Source: DATAWK01 sp036267255 (GTDB lineage Bacteria > Acidobacteriota > Terriglobia > Terriglobales > Acidobacteriaceae). From it: a stretch of DNA of 64,000 nucleotides. Location of the stretch: NCBI GenBank assembly GCA_036267255.1, contig DATAWK010000027.1, forward strand, positions 62,001 to 126,000, given 5' to 3'. The position numbers and the translations under genes were made by a program. The notes under the pieces are model-generated. The model did not search any database. It had not been told where the DNA came from and saw only the letters and a program-made list of their open reading frames with translations. Below, piece by piece: positions 24,189 to 33,676 of the stretch. Position 1 is the first letter of the stretch. Every line of letters starts with the position of its first letter.

Positions 24189-27188
24189 TTGATCAACGTA
24201 TTCCTATCCAAGATATTCGGAACCAGCAATGACCGCGCAGTGAAGCGGATGCGTCCTCTCGTGGCAGAGATCAACGCGTTGGAACCGGCCATACAACAGC
24301 TTACTGACGAGCAGTTGGCCGCCAAGACAGAGGAGTTCCGCGCGCGCATTCGGGAGCGGATTGTCGGTATCGAGGATGCCGAGGAGCGCGAGAAGGTCGA
24401 GCGGGAAGTGCTGGACGACCTGCTGCCGGAAGCCTTTGCCGTGGTGCGCGAGGCAGGCCGCCGTGTGCTGCAGATGCGGCACTTCGATGTGCAGTTGATC
24501 GGTGGCATCGTACTGCACCAGGGAAAAATTGCCGAAATGAAGACTGGCGAAGGAAAAACGCTGGTCGCTACGTTGCCCTGCTATCTGAATGCTCTAGCGG
24601 GTCATGGAGTTCACGTCGTCACGGTCAATGATTATCTGGCCAAGCGCGATGCCGAATGGATGGGCAAGCTACACGAGTTTCTTGGCCTGACGGTCGGCGT
24701 GATTGTGCATGATCTGGATGATGCCCAGCGCCGCGCCGCATACGCCGCCGATGTCACCTACGGCACCAATAACGAATTTGGCTTCGACTATCTGCGCGAC
24801 AACATGAAGTTCGAACTCGGCGACTGTGTTCAGCGCGGCCAGAACTTCGCCATCGTCGACGAAGTGGATTCCATCCTGATTGACGAAGCGCGTACTCCGC
24901 TGATCATCAGCGGCCCTACCGATCAGACGACGGACAAATATGCGCGTGTCAAGCGCATCATCCCATTGCTGGAACAGGGCGAGGAGATCGAAAGCCTGGA
25001 CACGAAGATCCTGACCGGGGATTACGTTGTCGATGAAAAGCATCGCACCATCGGCGTGACCGATGAAGGTTGGGAAAAGATTGAAAAATTGCTGGAGATC
25101 AACAGCATTGCCGACCCGGAAAGTTGGGATCTGAAGCATTATGTGGAGACGGCGATCAAGGCCCATGCGCTCTACAAGCGGGATGTGCAGTATGTCGTGA
25201 AGGATGGTGAAGTCATCATCGTGGATGAGTTCACAGGCCGCCTGATGCCGGGCCGTCGCTGGTCCGATGGGTTGCACCAGTCGGTGGAAGCCAAGGAAGG
25301 CGTGAACATCCGCCGGGAAGATCAGACGCTGGCGACCATCACATTCCAGAATTATTTTCGTCTGTACAAGAAACTTGCCGGTATGACTGGTACGGCGGAG
25401 ACCGAAGCTGCCGAGTTCGACAAGATCTACAAGCTGGATATCGTTGTCATTCCGACGAACATGCCGATGCGCCGCATTGAAAACTCCGATGTGGTGTTTC
25501 GTACGGTAAAGGAAAAATACTTTGCCGTGGCCGATGAGATTGCAAGCCTGCACGAGAAAAATCAGCCGGTTTTGGTCGGTACGACGTCGATTGAGAAGTC
25601 GGAGTTGCTGTCCCAGATCCTGCAACGCAAGGGTGTTCGCCACGTAGTGTTGAACGCGAAATACCACGAGCGCGAAGCAGAGATTGTGGCGCAGGCAGGC
25701 CGCTATGACATGGTCACCATTGCTACCAATATGGCTGGTCGCGGTACGGACATTGTGCTGGGCGGCAATTCTGAGTTCATGGCCAAGCAGGAACTGGTCA
25801 AGAAGGGGAAAGCGCGCGCCGTCAGCGTCGCGGAAGGCGCCATCTCTCCCACCGCCGCTGCTGGAATGACGCGGTTTTACTACCAGGGGCAGGAGTTCGA
25901 GACAACAGAAACAGAATGGAATGAAGCCTTCGCCGTGCACGCGGACGCAACGGCTCAAGAGAGAGACGCGGTCGTCACATCTGGTGGTCTGTTCATCATT
26001 GGTACTGAGCGGCATGAATCCCGCCGTGTCGATAACCAGCTCCGTGGTCGCGCCGGACGGCAGGGCGATCCGGGTGCATCGCGGTTCTTCCTCTCTCTGG
26101 AAGACGACCTGATGCGGATCTTTGCTAAGGAATGGGTCTCCAAATTACTGCAGCGGATGGGCATGGAAGAAGGCGTTCCGATCGAGTCTAAGCTGATTAC
26201 GCGCCGCATTGAGGGCGCGCAAAAGGCTGTGGAAGCGCAGAACTTCGAATCGCGCAAGCACGTGCTGGAATATGACGATGTGATGAACAAGCAGCGTGAG
26301 GCAGTTTATGGCCTGCGCCGTCAACTGCTGGAGGGATTGGACGAAAAACAGCTGATCACGGAAGAGTATGTGTCTACATTGCTCAGCAATGCGCTTGATC
26401 AGCATGCACCCATCAAGATGCATCCCGACCAGTGGGACATCAAGGCGCTGAAGGATCAGTTGGTCGTGCAATTTGGTTTTGACATGGAAGCCGAAGGCGT
26501 TCCGGCGCACGAGCTGAATCGGCACGAGCTCGGCGAAATGTTATTTGAGAGATTGAAGGAGCGTTACGAAGCCAAGGAGCAGATTGTTGGCTCCCAGGCA
26601 ATGCGGTATCACGAACGCATGATTATGCTCAGCGTGCTGGATGGCTTGTGGAAAGATCATCTGCTGGAAATGGACCAGTTGAAAGAAGGCATCGGCCTGC
26701 GCGGATATGGCCAGCAGGATCCGTTGATCTCATACAAGCGCGAATCCTTTGATGCCTTTGAGGCAATGATGGCGCGCTTTCAGGAAGACACGATCCGCTT
26801 CCTGTATCGGATGCAGATCATGGGGCCCGATGGCCGCGAGATTGCCATTCCGTCGCGTTCGCAGCCGCAACGCATGGTGCTGCAGGGTGGCTCCTCGATT
26901 GCGACCGAAGCGGCTGTCAACGGGCACGATGGCCACAGTTCCGCACGATCTGCAAGTGCGCCATCCGTGATGCCGACGCGCAGCCCATCCACAACCATTG
27001 ATGAGCTGGAGCAGGAATTTCAGCGGAAAAAGAAACGGGAATTGCAACAGGCCCGCATGGCGGGCGGCGCCGATGCTGGGGAACAGCCAGTTCAGCGTCG
27101 AACCGGTGATAAAGTAGGTCGAAACGATCCCTGCCCCTGCGGCTCCGGGAAAAAATACAAGAAATGTCACGGCGCCGAAGCACAGTAG
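24189..27188 (+). CDS. secA: Preprotein translocase ATPase SecA
   Basis: SecA drives secretory proteins through the SecYEG channel. The start is TTG 24189, supported by AAGGAAG (24174-24180) eight bases upstream and by the family N-terminus. The 999-residue protein has Walker A at about 119-125 (TGEGKTL), Walker B in IVDEVDSILIDEARTP, the helicase-like ATNMAGRGTD, and LRGRAGRQGDPG. The C-terminal zinc motif NDPCPCGSGKKYKKC binds SecB or lipids in other species. It is about 100 residues longer than the Escherichia coli protein, partly from an insertion around the LGGNSEFM segment. It is convergent with the glucan synthase gene 16 bases away. Confidence 0.97.
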   Translation: MINVFLSKIFGTSNDRAVKRMRPLVAEINALEPAIQQLTDEQLAAKTEEFRARIRERIVGIEDAEEREKVEREVLDDLLPEAFAVVREAGRRVLQMRHFDVQLIGGIVLHQGKIAEMKTGEGKTLVATLPCYLNALAGHGVHVVTVNDYLAKRDAEWMGKLHEFLGLTVGVIVHDLDDAQRRAAYAADVTYGTNNEFGFDYLRDNMKFELGDCVQRGQNFAIVDEVDSILIDEARTPLIISGPTDQTTDKYARVKRIIPLLEQGEEIESLDTKILTGDYVVDEKHRTIGVTDEGWEKIEKLLEINSIADPESWDLKHYVETAIKAHALYKRDVQYVVKDGEVIIVDEFTGRLMPGRRWSDGLHQSVEAKEGVNIRREDQTLATITFQNYFRLYKKLAGMTGTAETEAAEFDKIYKLDIVVIPTNMPMRRIENSDVVFRTVKEKYFAVADEIASLHEKNQPVLVGTTSIEKSELLSQILQRKGVRHVVLNAKYHEREAEIVAQAGRYDMVTIATNMAGRGTDIVLGGNSEFMAKQELVKKGKARAVSVAEGAISPTAAAGMTRFYYQGQEFETTETEWNEAFAVHADATAQERDAVVTSGGLFIIGTERHESRRVDNQLRGRAGRQGDPGASRFFLSLEDDLMRIFAKEWVSKLLQRMGMEEGVPIESKLITRRIEGAQKAVEAQNFESRKHVLEYDDVMNKQREAVYGLRRQLLEGLDEKQLITEEYVSTLLSNALDQHAPIKMHPDQWDIKALKDQLVVQFGFDMEAEGVPAHELNRHELGEMLFERLKERYEAKEQIVGSQAMRYHERMIMLSVLDGLWKDHLLEMDQLKEGIGLRGYGQQDPLISYKRESFDAFEAMMARFQEDTIRFLYRMQIMGPDGREIAIPSRSQPQRMVLQGGSSIATEAAVNGHDGHSSARSASAPSVMPTRSPSTTIDELEQEFQRKKKRELQQARMAGGADAGEQPVQRRTGDKVGRNDPCPCGSGKKYKKCHGAEAQ

Positions 27189-27204
27189 CTTACCCAGTTG
27201 GATG

Positions 27205-30200
27205 TTATTTCGTGACGGTTTCCGGGTGAGGAAGAAAAACAGTTCTGTGGTCGTGCTGTAAATGGAGATCGTCGCGCACCGTCTGCACGGGCTTCTCATG
27301 CAGCAGCAATTCGGTCGCGCGGACCCGCGGGTCTGCGTGGAACCAGCGCTGAAATGGATGATCCGCCAGCACGTTTGCCAGCGCCAGCAGCGACATTCCC
27401 TGGTGATGTGCCATCCAGGAACGCACCAGCGTGTAGCGCATTCCGGATGCGTGCTCTGCCGTGGAAGAGTAATCGGCGGATTCGTAGAATCCGAATTCGC
27501 CAATCCATCCCAGCTGTTCCATGCGGCGCAGGTTCTGTAAAGCTCCGGCAGTGTCAAATTCCAAGGCGAGAACACTGGCGTATGGCGCGATCACCAGTGC
27601 GCCTTCCGGTGGAGGCTGCAGCGCAAGTGTGGGTATGCCAAATGCGTGGTACTGGTAATTTCCTTCCGCGTCTACATGGCTGTATCCGGCCTCGGAAATC
27701 CCCCACGGCATTTGCCTGCCGACCAGAAACGTGCGCTGTGTGTAGACTGCCATGGGCAACGTTTGTCCAAGCAATGTCTCCGGCAGCGTGCGCATCCATA
27801 GCGCGGGCATCAAGTATTCAAACATGGTGCCGGTCCAGGAAAGCAAAACGGGGTGGCCTTTCACCAGGGTGTGCTTTCGGCCCATACGAAACCAGCATTC
27901 CTGCGGAACATCTCCCTTGGCAACGGCAATAAAGGCAGCCGTGCGTGACTCCGAAGCCAGTAGGTCATAGCAGGAATTCATTTGCTTGTCCTGCATCGCG
28001 TCATATCCGATGGAAAGCAGGCGGCGGCCGGAATCAAGAAGCGGGCGAAACTCAGTATGCTGTGCAAGAGCGTCGGCGCGGCTGGCAATCTCCCGCAATT
28101 GCTGCGACAGTTGCCGCAACCGTTGTTGTGCTGACTCCAGCGCCAGTTGGAGATCCCTGCACAGTTGCAGCATGGACCCAGGTGCAGCGGTGGAGATGCT
28201 TTGCAACGCATGGTTCAGATCGCTGGCGAAGACCAGCGCGCTTTCTGGGGTGAAACTCCCCATGGGCCTATGCAGCAACAGCTCTGTATGTTGTGCCAGT
28301 GGCGCATATCTGGGCAGCAGCCACGGCAGATACTCACAGATGAAGTGCTGCAGGGCGACAACGCGCGTTGCAAATTCATCCGAGCCTTCTTCGGCGATAG
28401 GCATCGGCACCGCCGACAACGTTGCAGGCCATTGCTCGCTGGAGTCTTCCAGTGCAGCCATGACGCTGGCCGCGAACGCAGTCGGTTCCGATGGATCGTG
28501 AAATACGTCCAGAAGGCCATCCCACAGCGCAGGAGAAAGAAGCGGAGTGTGTAGCAGTTCCAGCACTCCCATGCGCAGGCTCCAGAGCGAGGCAAGAAGG
28601 TTGCCGCTATCGACGGTCGATGCGACGCGTGGCTCCAGCGGCTCCAGCGTTTCTGTGTTGTACCAGTTCCATAGATGCCCTTTCCACTTCGGCAGGTGCT
28701 CCAACGTGGAAAGATTCTGCAGGGTTTGCTCTACAAATTCCGGCAATGTCAGATAGCCCAAAATCAGCGCGGCCTGGCGTGCATTCAGCAATAGCCCGAT
28801 GTTCGTTGGAGAAATGCGCGCTGCTTCGCGCAGGTCGTTCTGTTGCACATTGTCGGGAAGAAGGCCATGATGACGCGGCGTGGCGTGCTGCGAGAAGTAT
28901 CGCCAGGTGCGCAGAGCCAGATTGCGCAGGAATTGGATGTCCTGCTCCGCAAGCCGGACCTGTTTGCTGGAAAATGGACGGTTCAACCACCATGTAATCG
29001 GCTGAACCACGGCCCACAGCAATAGGATGGGCAGGATCCACGGCAGGCCATGCGGATGCAGAACAAGGGCTATGCCGGCAAGCACAACACACAAAAATGG
29101 AACCAGGCGCAGGCTCTTTTCAATGGGAGTATTTTTCTGACTGCCCAGCTCCGCCTCGGCAGCCGTCTCCCATTCCAGCAGGCGGTCTCCGGTAACAAAA
29201 CTGCGAACCAGGGAGCGAAAGATCGCATCGACCATCAGCAGAGTTTGATGGGCGAGGAAGACAAAGTTCAAAATGGTGACAAATAATTGGCTGACAGAAT
29301 CGTGCAGCGCCACGCGGATGGTTCCGGGTTGTTCGGCAGCTGCGGCACGCACGAAGGAAAAGGCTATCTGTACCAGCGCAGGAACAAAGACCACCAGCAG
29401 CGTCGCCAGCGTCCAATAGCGCGCACCTCCGGGCAGCCAGAACCAGCCGGCAATCAGCAGAAGGAAGGTCGCCGGTTCTACCAGACTTCGCCTCAGGTTG
29501 TCGAGAATTTTCCAGCGCGAGATGGTGGAAATTGGGTTGTCAACCATGTTGCCCGATTCATCCGGTACACGCGACAATAGCCAGCGGAAGATCTGCCAGT
29601 CTCCGCGCACCCAGCGATGCTTGCGTTTGTTCTGTGCGCTGTAGTGAGAGGGATAGTCGTCGATCACCTCTACATCGCTTAACAGCCCAGCGCGTGCATA
29701 AGCGCCTTCGATGAGATCGTGGCTGAGGAGTGCGTTTTGCGGGAATCGCTGATCAAGTACCTCATGCAGAATCGATACTTCGTAGATGCCTTTCCCGGTG
29801 AAGATGCCCTCGCCATACAAATCCTGATACACATCGGAGATGGCGCGCGAGTAGATGTCGAAACCGGTTTGCCCGGAATACACCGCAGCTAGGCGGGAAC
29901 GTGCAGCCGAGTGGACCGTGATGCCGACGCGCGGCTGCAGCAGTCCGTATCCTTCGACGACAATTCTGCTATTCGGATCGACGATTGCACGATTGAGCGG
30001 ATGCGCCATCGCGCCCACCATGTGACGTACAGAGTCGCGAGGCAGTTTGGTGTCGGAGTCCAGCGTCAGTACATAACGAACGTTGTGCAGCACGGAAACA
30101 TCGCCGGCCTTGAATGGGAAACAGTCCAGCCCTCCCATGATCAGCCGGTTCAGGTCCAGCAGTTTGCCGCGTTTGCGTTCCCATCCCATCCAGACGCCTT

Positions 30201-31638
30201 GCCGGGGATTGAAAATACGGCGGCGATGCAGCATGACAAACCGGCCTGCCCGCGTGCCTGCATAACGGACATTTAATTGGTCGATCAAGCGCCCGGCAAG
30301 CAGGACCAACGGATGCATGTCGCGTTCCTGGGGTTTTTCTGCGGAGTCCGGCAGGTCGCTGAGCAGCAGGTAGTGTACATTCGGGTCCTGGTTGGCCAGG
30401 CTTCTTACTTCCAGATCTTCCACCAGTTCCCGCACTTGCCGCTCGTTCAGCAGCAAAGTCGGCACTGCAACCAAAGTCTTATATTCTGCCGGGATGCCAT
30501 CGGAGAAATCCAGTTTGGGCAGCGCGTAGGGCTTCAGCAATGCAGTTACGGTATGGTTCAGCAACTCGACCGCGCCCTGCGAAACCGGCAATAAGAGCAG
30601 CAGGAACCCAATTGCCAGCCGCCCCAGTGGATTGTAGAGCGGCATCAGCGGGAGAATAATCGCTGCGATCACCAGAAATGTAACCAGCTGGATGCCAACC
30701 ACATAGAAATCGTCTGGATAGCTACGCAGCAGAATACGAATTCGGCTGAGAAGTCCAGGCCGGTAGTGGCAGCGCTTTTCAAGTTCCTTGCGCCCGGCAT
30801 CGACCAGATAATAGCCGATGTGTGCCCGCCGCGCCGCGCTGCGAGGATTTCTGGTAGGTCTGCCGGCTGCTTCTGTCGCCAGCGTCAAAGCCATGTTGGC
30901 AATTTCCACTTCGCTGGTTACAGAGCACGCACCCAATTCCGCAACAATGGTGCGATAGAGGTCGCGACTCTCATAGTCCATTTGGGTGAAAGCGCCTGCG
31001 GGGTCAGCAAGCAGAATGGGTTCAAATGCAACCAGTGGTTCCAGAATCCCGGCCCATGCGCAGTGCTGGGTTTCCTGCAGGCACAGAATGCAGGCATCAA
31101 GGGACGCATCGCTCTCACCAGAACGATTCAGTGCCCCGTTGGCCTGAATGAGAATCTCTTCCAGTGCAACCAGCTTGATGGCTGCAGGCAAAGCCCGCAA
31201 TTCTTGCAGGCGAAGAGATTCGTGCTTTTGGAAACCAAGAATAAAAGATGAAAAGCCTTCCATGTCCCATGAAAATCCAGTAGCGGCAAGAAAGGTTTGC
31301 GCAATGCCAGCAGCTCGTGGCGCCTCGTGCCCTAGTACGCTGCGTACCAACGGAAGTTTGCGGAAGATGCGCAGGGCATCGCGAACTTCCAGCGCACAGG
31401 AGCGCAACAGTCGAGTGTTTTCTGCCAGGCGTCGAACGCCGGGTCCTGTGTCTTGCAACGTATTTGTCTTGTGGGATTGCTCGTCGATATAACGCGCCAG
31501 GGCAAAGGTGGAATCCGTGATTTCCAGAACGTGATCGCGAAAATGCCGCAGCTGTGTGGATGTAGCTAACGTGGATTGATGACCTGCAAGCGTTGCCCCT
31601 TGTTGTTCCAGGTCGATATTGGAGAAACCGTTCTTCAT
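27205..31638 (-). CDS. Cyclic beta-glucan synthase-like protein (GT84 plus glycoamylase domain, no GH94)
   Basis: This 1477-residue inner-membrane enzyme resembles the N-terminal half of NdvB/ChvB cyclic beta-1,2-glucan synthase. Residues about 1-300 are helical, with helices near 330-380. The GT84 glycosyltransferase region follows, with the acidic motif LDSDTK (Asp527, Asp529) and HRWVRGDWQIF near 675. More helices run to about 910. Residues about 1230-1460 are a PF10091-type glycoamylase domain (PWGISEAGY, LVIAPYAS, MAHHQGMSLLALANVL). The protein stops where NdvB would continue into its GH94 phosphorylase, which sets ring size. Its ATG overlaps the exporter stop by four bases, so synthesis and export are coupled. 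The product is inferred. Confidence 0.82.
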   Translation of the reverse strand: MKNGFSNIDLEQQGATLAGHQSTLATSTQLRHFRDHVLEITDSTFALARYIDEQSHKTNTLQDTGPGVRRLAENTRLLRSCALEVRDALRIFRKLPLVRSVLGHEAPRAAGIAQTFLAATGFSWDMEGFSSFILGFQKHESLRLQELRALPAAIKLVALEEILIQANGALNRSGESDASLDACILCLQETQHCAWAGILEPLVAFEPILLADPAGAFTQMDYESRDLYRTIVAELGACSVTSEVEIANMALTLATEAAGRPTRNPRSAARRAHIGYYLVDAGRKELEKRCHYRPGLLSRIRILLRSYPDDFYVVGIQLVTFLVIAAIILPLMPLYNPLGRLAIGFLLLLLPVSQGAVELLNHTVTALLKPYALPKLDFSDGIPAEYKTLVAVPTLLLNERQVRELVEDLEVRSLANQDPNVHYLLLSDLPDSAEKPQERDMHPLVLLAGRLIDQLNVRYAGTRAGRFVMLHRRRIFNPRQGVWMGWERKRGKLLDLNRLIMGGLDCFPFKAGDVSVLHNVRYVLTLDSDTKLPRDSVRHMVGAMAHPLNRAIVDPNSRIVVEGYGLLQPRVGITVHSAARSRLAAVYSGQTGFDIYSRAISDVYQDLYGEGIFTGKGIYEVSILHEVLDQRFPQNALLSHDLIEGAYARAGLLSDVEVIDDYPSHYSAQNKRKHRWVRGDWQIFRWLLSRVPDESGNMVDNPISTISRWKILDNLRRSLVEPATFLLLIAGWFWLPGGARYWTLATLLVVFVPALVQIAFSFVRAAAAEQPGTIRVALHDSVSQLFVTILNFVFLAHQTLLMVDAIFRSLVRSFVTGDRLLEWETAAEAELGSQKNTPIEKSLRLVPFLCVVLAGIALVLHPHGLPWILPILLLWAVVQPITWWLNRPFSSKQVRLAEQDIQFLRNLALRTWRYFSQHATPRHHGLLPDNVQQNDLREAARISPTNIGLLLNARQAALILGYLTLPEFVEQTLQNLSTLEHLPKWKGHLWNWYNTETLEPLEPRVASTVDSGNLLASLWSLRMGVLELLHTPLLSPALWDGLLDVFHDPSEPTAFAASVMAALEDSSEQWPATLSAVPMPIAEEGSDEFATRVVALQHFICEYLPWLLPRYAPLAQHTELLLHRPMGSFTPESALVFASDLNHALQSISTAAPGSMLQLCRDLQLALESAQQRLRQLSQQLREIASRADALAQHTEFRPLLDSGRRLLSIGYDAMQDKQMNSCYDLLASESRTAAFIAVAKGDVPQECWFRMGRKHTLVKGHPVLLSWTGTMFEYLMPALWMRTLPETLLGQTLPMAVYTQRTFLVGRQMPWGISEAGYSHVDAEGNYQYHAFGIPTLALQPPPEGALVIAPYASVLALEFDTAGALQNLRRMEQLGWIGEFGFYESADYSSTAEHASGMRYTLVRSWMAHHQGMSLLALANVLADHPFQRWFHADPRVRATELLLHEKPVQTVRDDLHLQHDHRTVFLPHPETVTK

Positions 31639-33476
31639 CGGTAGCTGGCCGCCTGCATTTCAAACATTTCCGCATACAAGCCGCCATGTCGCAGCAGCTC
31701 TGTGTGCGTGCCTTCTTCAACCAATACTCCGCCGGAAAGCACAACAATGCGGTCCGCCATTTTAACGGTGGAGAAACGATGCGAGATCAGCAGAGCCATC
31801 TTCCCCAGGGTCAATTCTGCGAAGCGCTCAAAAACCTCCAGTTCGCTGCGCGCATCCAGGGAGGCGGTTGGTTCGTCCAGAACCAGTAGTTGCGCGTCCC
31901 GCAAATATGCGCGCGCCAGCGCCAGCCGCTGCCATTCTCCGCCCGAAAGATCGACGCCGCCTTCAAATCGGCGTCCCAGTTGCTGCTCATAGCCAAGCGG
32001 GAGGCGTTGAATGACCTCGTCTGCAAGACTCAGATGCGCGGCGGACTGGATACGCTCCAATTCGTCACGTTCTTCAATCCGCCCAATGGCGATGTTGTCT
32101 CGCGCGGGCAACTCGTATCGCATAAAGTCTTGAAAGATGACGCCGATTTCATGGCACAAATCTTCCAGGTTGTATTCACGCAAATTAATGCCATCTAGCA
32201 AAATTTGACCTTCGGTCGGATCGTATAAGCGCGTAATCAATTTCACGATGGTCGTTTTGCCTTGACCATTTTCACCAATCAAAGCCACGCGCTCGCCCGG
32301 ATGCAGATGAAAATTGAAGTTCCTCAATACGCGCCGTTCTGTGCCGGGATAGGCGAAGGACACATTGCGAAACTCGAAGCCTTGCAAAATAGGCTTCGGA
32401 ACTATGATGGCCAAAGGCTTCGACCGCACGGACGGCTCCATTTTGAAGAATGCGATCAAATCTGTCAGAAAAAGCGCCTGATCCGCAATGCCGGAGGAAT
32501 TAACGAAGATCTGTTGAATGTTGCTGTTGACTTGCAGGATGGCAGAGATGAGCACATAAAGGTCGCCGATACTGAGTACGCCCTGGATGGTCCGCCAAAG
32601 TACATACGCATACGCCGAGTAATAGCCCAAAGTACCCAGCAGCGAAAGAAATGTTCCCGCTATCAGGTGGCGACGCTCCAGTGCCACATTCTGTTCGAAG
32701 ATGGTTTTCGAAAGTCCTCGAAATTTTTCAACGAAGTAATCACGCAGTCCAAAGAGCTTGAGTTCTTTGGCCGCCTCCTTACTGCCTCCCACCTGGCGCA
32801 GGTAGTCCATTTGCCGTCGCAGCGGTGTCTGGCGATAATTTTTTGCGTAACCCAGAAAAGCAAAGTGGCTTTCCCCAAGGAACGCCGGAAACGTGCCTCC
32901 GGCAAGCAGCAACAGCAGCCAGGGGGAATGTGAGTAGTAAACAATGGTTCCCGCCAGGGATATGGTCGTGACCACCTGCTGGAAGACCGTCCCAATCATC
33001 TGGATCATCATCAGGCGATCAGTCGCTTGCACACGCGCGCGCTCCAATCGATCGTAGTAGATGGGGTCTTCGAATGCAGTGATGTCGAGCTGCGACGCAT
33101 GTTCCATCACCCGCACACTCACGTGATGGTTGTAAAGGTCGCCAAGCAGGCCATCGAAGTAGCTGATTCCCCTGCTTAGTACGCTGGAAATCAAGGCCAG
33201 CAAGCACTCTAACGCCACAACCCACCAGAAGATGTGTGGAAGCACTGCGTGGTATCGCAGGCCGTTTGCGATGGCATCTACGATCCATCGCGAGACCGCC
33301 AACAGTGCCACAGGCATCACCGCAACGGCAACGCGCAGAAGGATTGCCCAGACAACCACCCACGGGCCGCACTCCCAGACGATACGCAGGACCGGAGGCA
33401 GGTTTCGCAACGCTTCCAGACGCGACCGCCAGGCCTCCAGAAATCCATTCGATGTGGTAGCTTCCGTCACGTGCAT
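31635..33476 (-). CDS. ABC exporter, fused membrane and ATPase domains (candidate glucan exporter)
   Basis: This 613-residue half-transporter has a membrane domain at about residues 30-345. Its ATPase domain has Walker A near 401-409 (GENGQGKTT), a signature reading LSGGEWQ instead of LSGGQ, and Walker B LLVLDE followed by SLDARSE. The stop overlaps the start of the glucan synthase gene (ATGA), so the two are co-translated. In rhizobia and Brucella a separate ABC protein (NdvA/ChvA/Cgt) exports the cyclic glucan, so this gene is the natural candidate here, although its sequence is not obviously the NdvA subtype. It is divergent from the GH15 gene across 200 bases. Confidence 0.85.
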   Translation of the reverse strand: MHVTEATTSNGFLEAWRSRLEALRNLPPVLRIVWECGPWVVVWAILLRVAVAVMPVALLAVSRWIVDAIANGLRYHAVLPHIFWWVVALECLLALISSVLSRGISYFDGLLGDLYNHHVSVRVMEHASQLDITAFEDPIYYDRLERARVQATDRLMMIQMIGTVFQQVVTTISLAGTIVYYSHSPWLLLLLAGGTFPAFLGESHFAFLGYAKNYRQTPLRRQMDYLRQVGGSKEAAKELKLFGLRDYFVEKFRGLSKTIFEQNVALERRHLIAGTFLSLLGTLGYYSAYAYVLWRTIQGVLSIGDLYVLISAILQVNSNIQQIFVNSSGIADQALFLTDLIAFFKMEPSVRSKPLAIIVPKPILQGFEFRNVSFAYPGTERRVLRNFNFHLHPGERVALIGENGQGKTTIVKLITRLYDPTEGQILLDGINLREYNLEDLCHEIGVIFQDFMRYELPARDNIAIGRIEERDELERIQSAAHLSLADEVIQRLPLGYEQQLGRRFEGGVDLSGGEWQRLALARAYLRDAQLLVLDEPTASLDARSELEVFERFAELTLGKMALLISHRFSTVKMADRIVVLSGGVLVEEGTHTELLRHGGLYAEMFEMQAASYR

Positions 33477-33676
33477 CCTTTGATTGCTTTGACAGATTTA
33501 CGAAGGCGAAATGAAGTGTATCGAAAATTAGAAAATCAAATATTTCGACGGACAGAGCCTCACAGACAAGTACAGAATCTTGTCTTTGTTTGCAATTCAC
33601 AACACAACTCTATCGTGTCACATCTATCATTAGATGTGGCGAGAACCTCTATGAGTTTGCTTGCTGCTAAACCAAT

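Noticed and set aside
24669..26015. 448-codon open frame on the minus strand inside secA
   Set aside because: It is a shadow frame in GC-rich coding DNA. SecA on the plus strand has full-length motifs, and the minus-strand product has no recognisable domain.
33521..33548. Imperfect inverted repeat TCGAAAATT/AATATTTCGA between the exporter and GH15 genes
   Set aside because: The arms mismatch by a shift of one base and the region is simply AT-rich; not enough to call an operator or promoter, although both divergent promoters must lie here.
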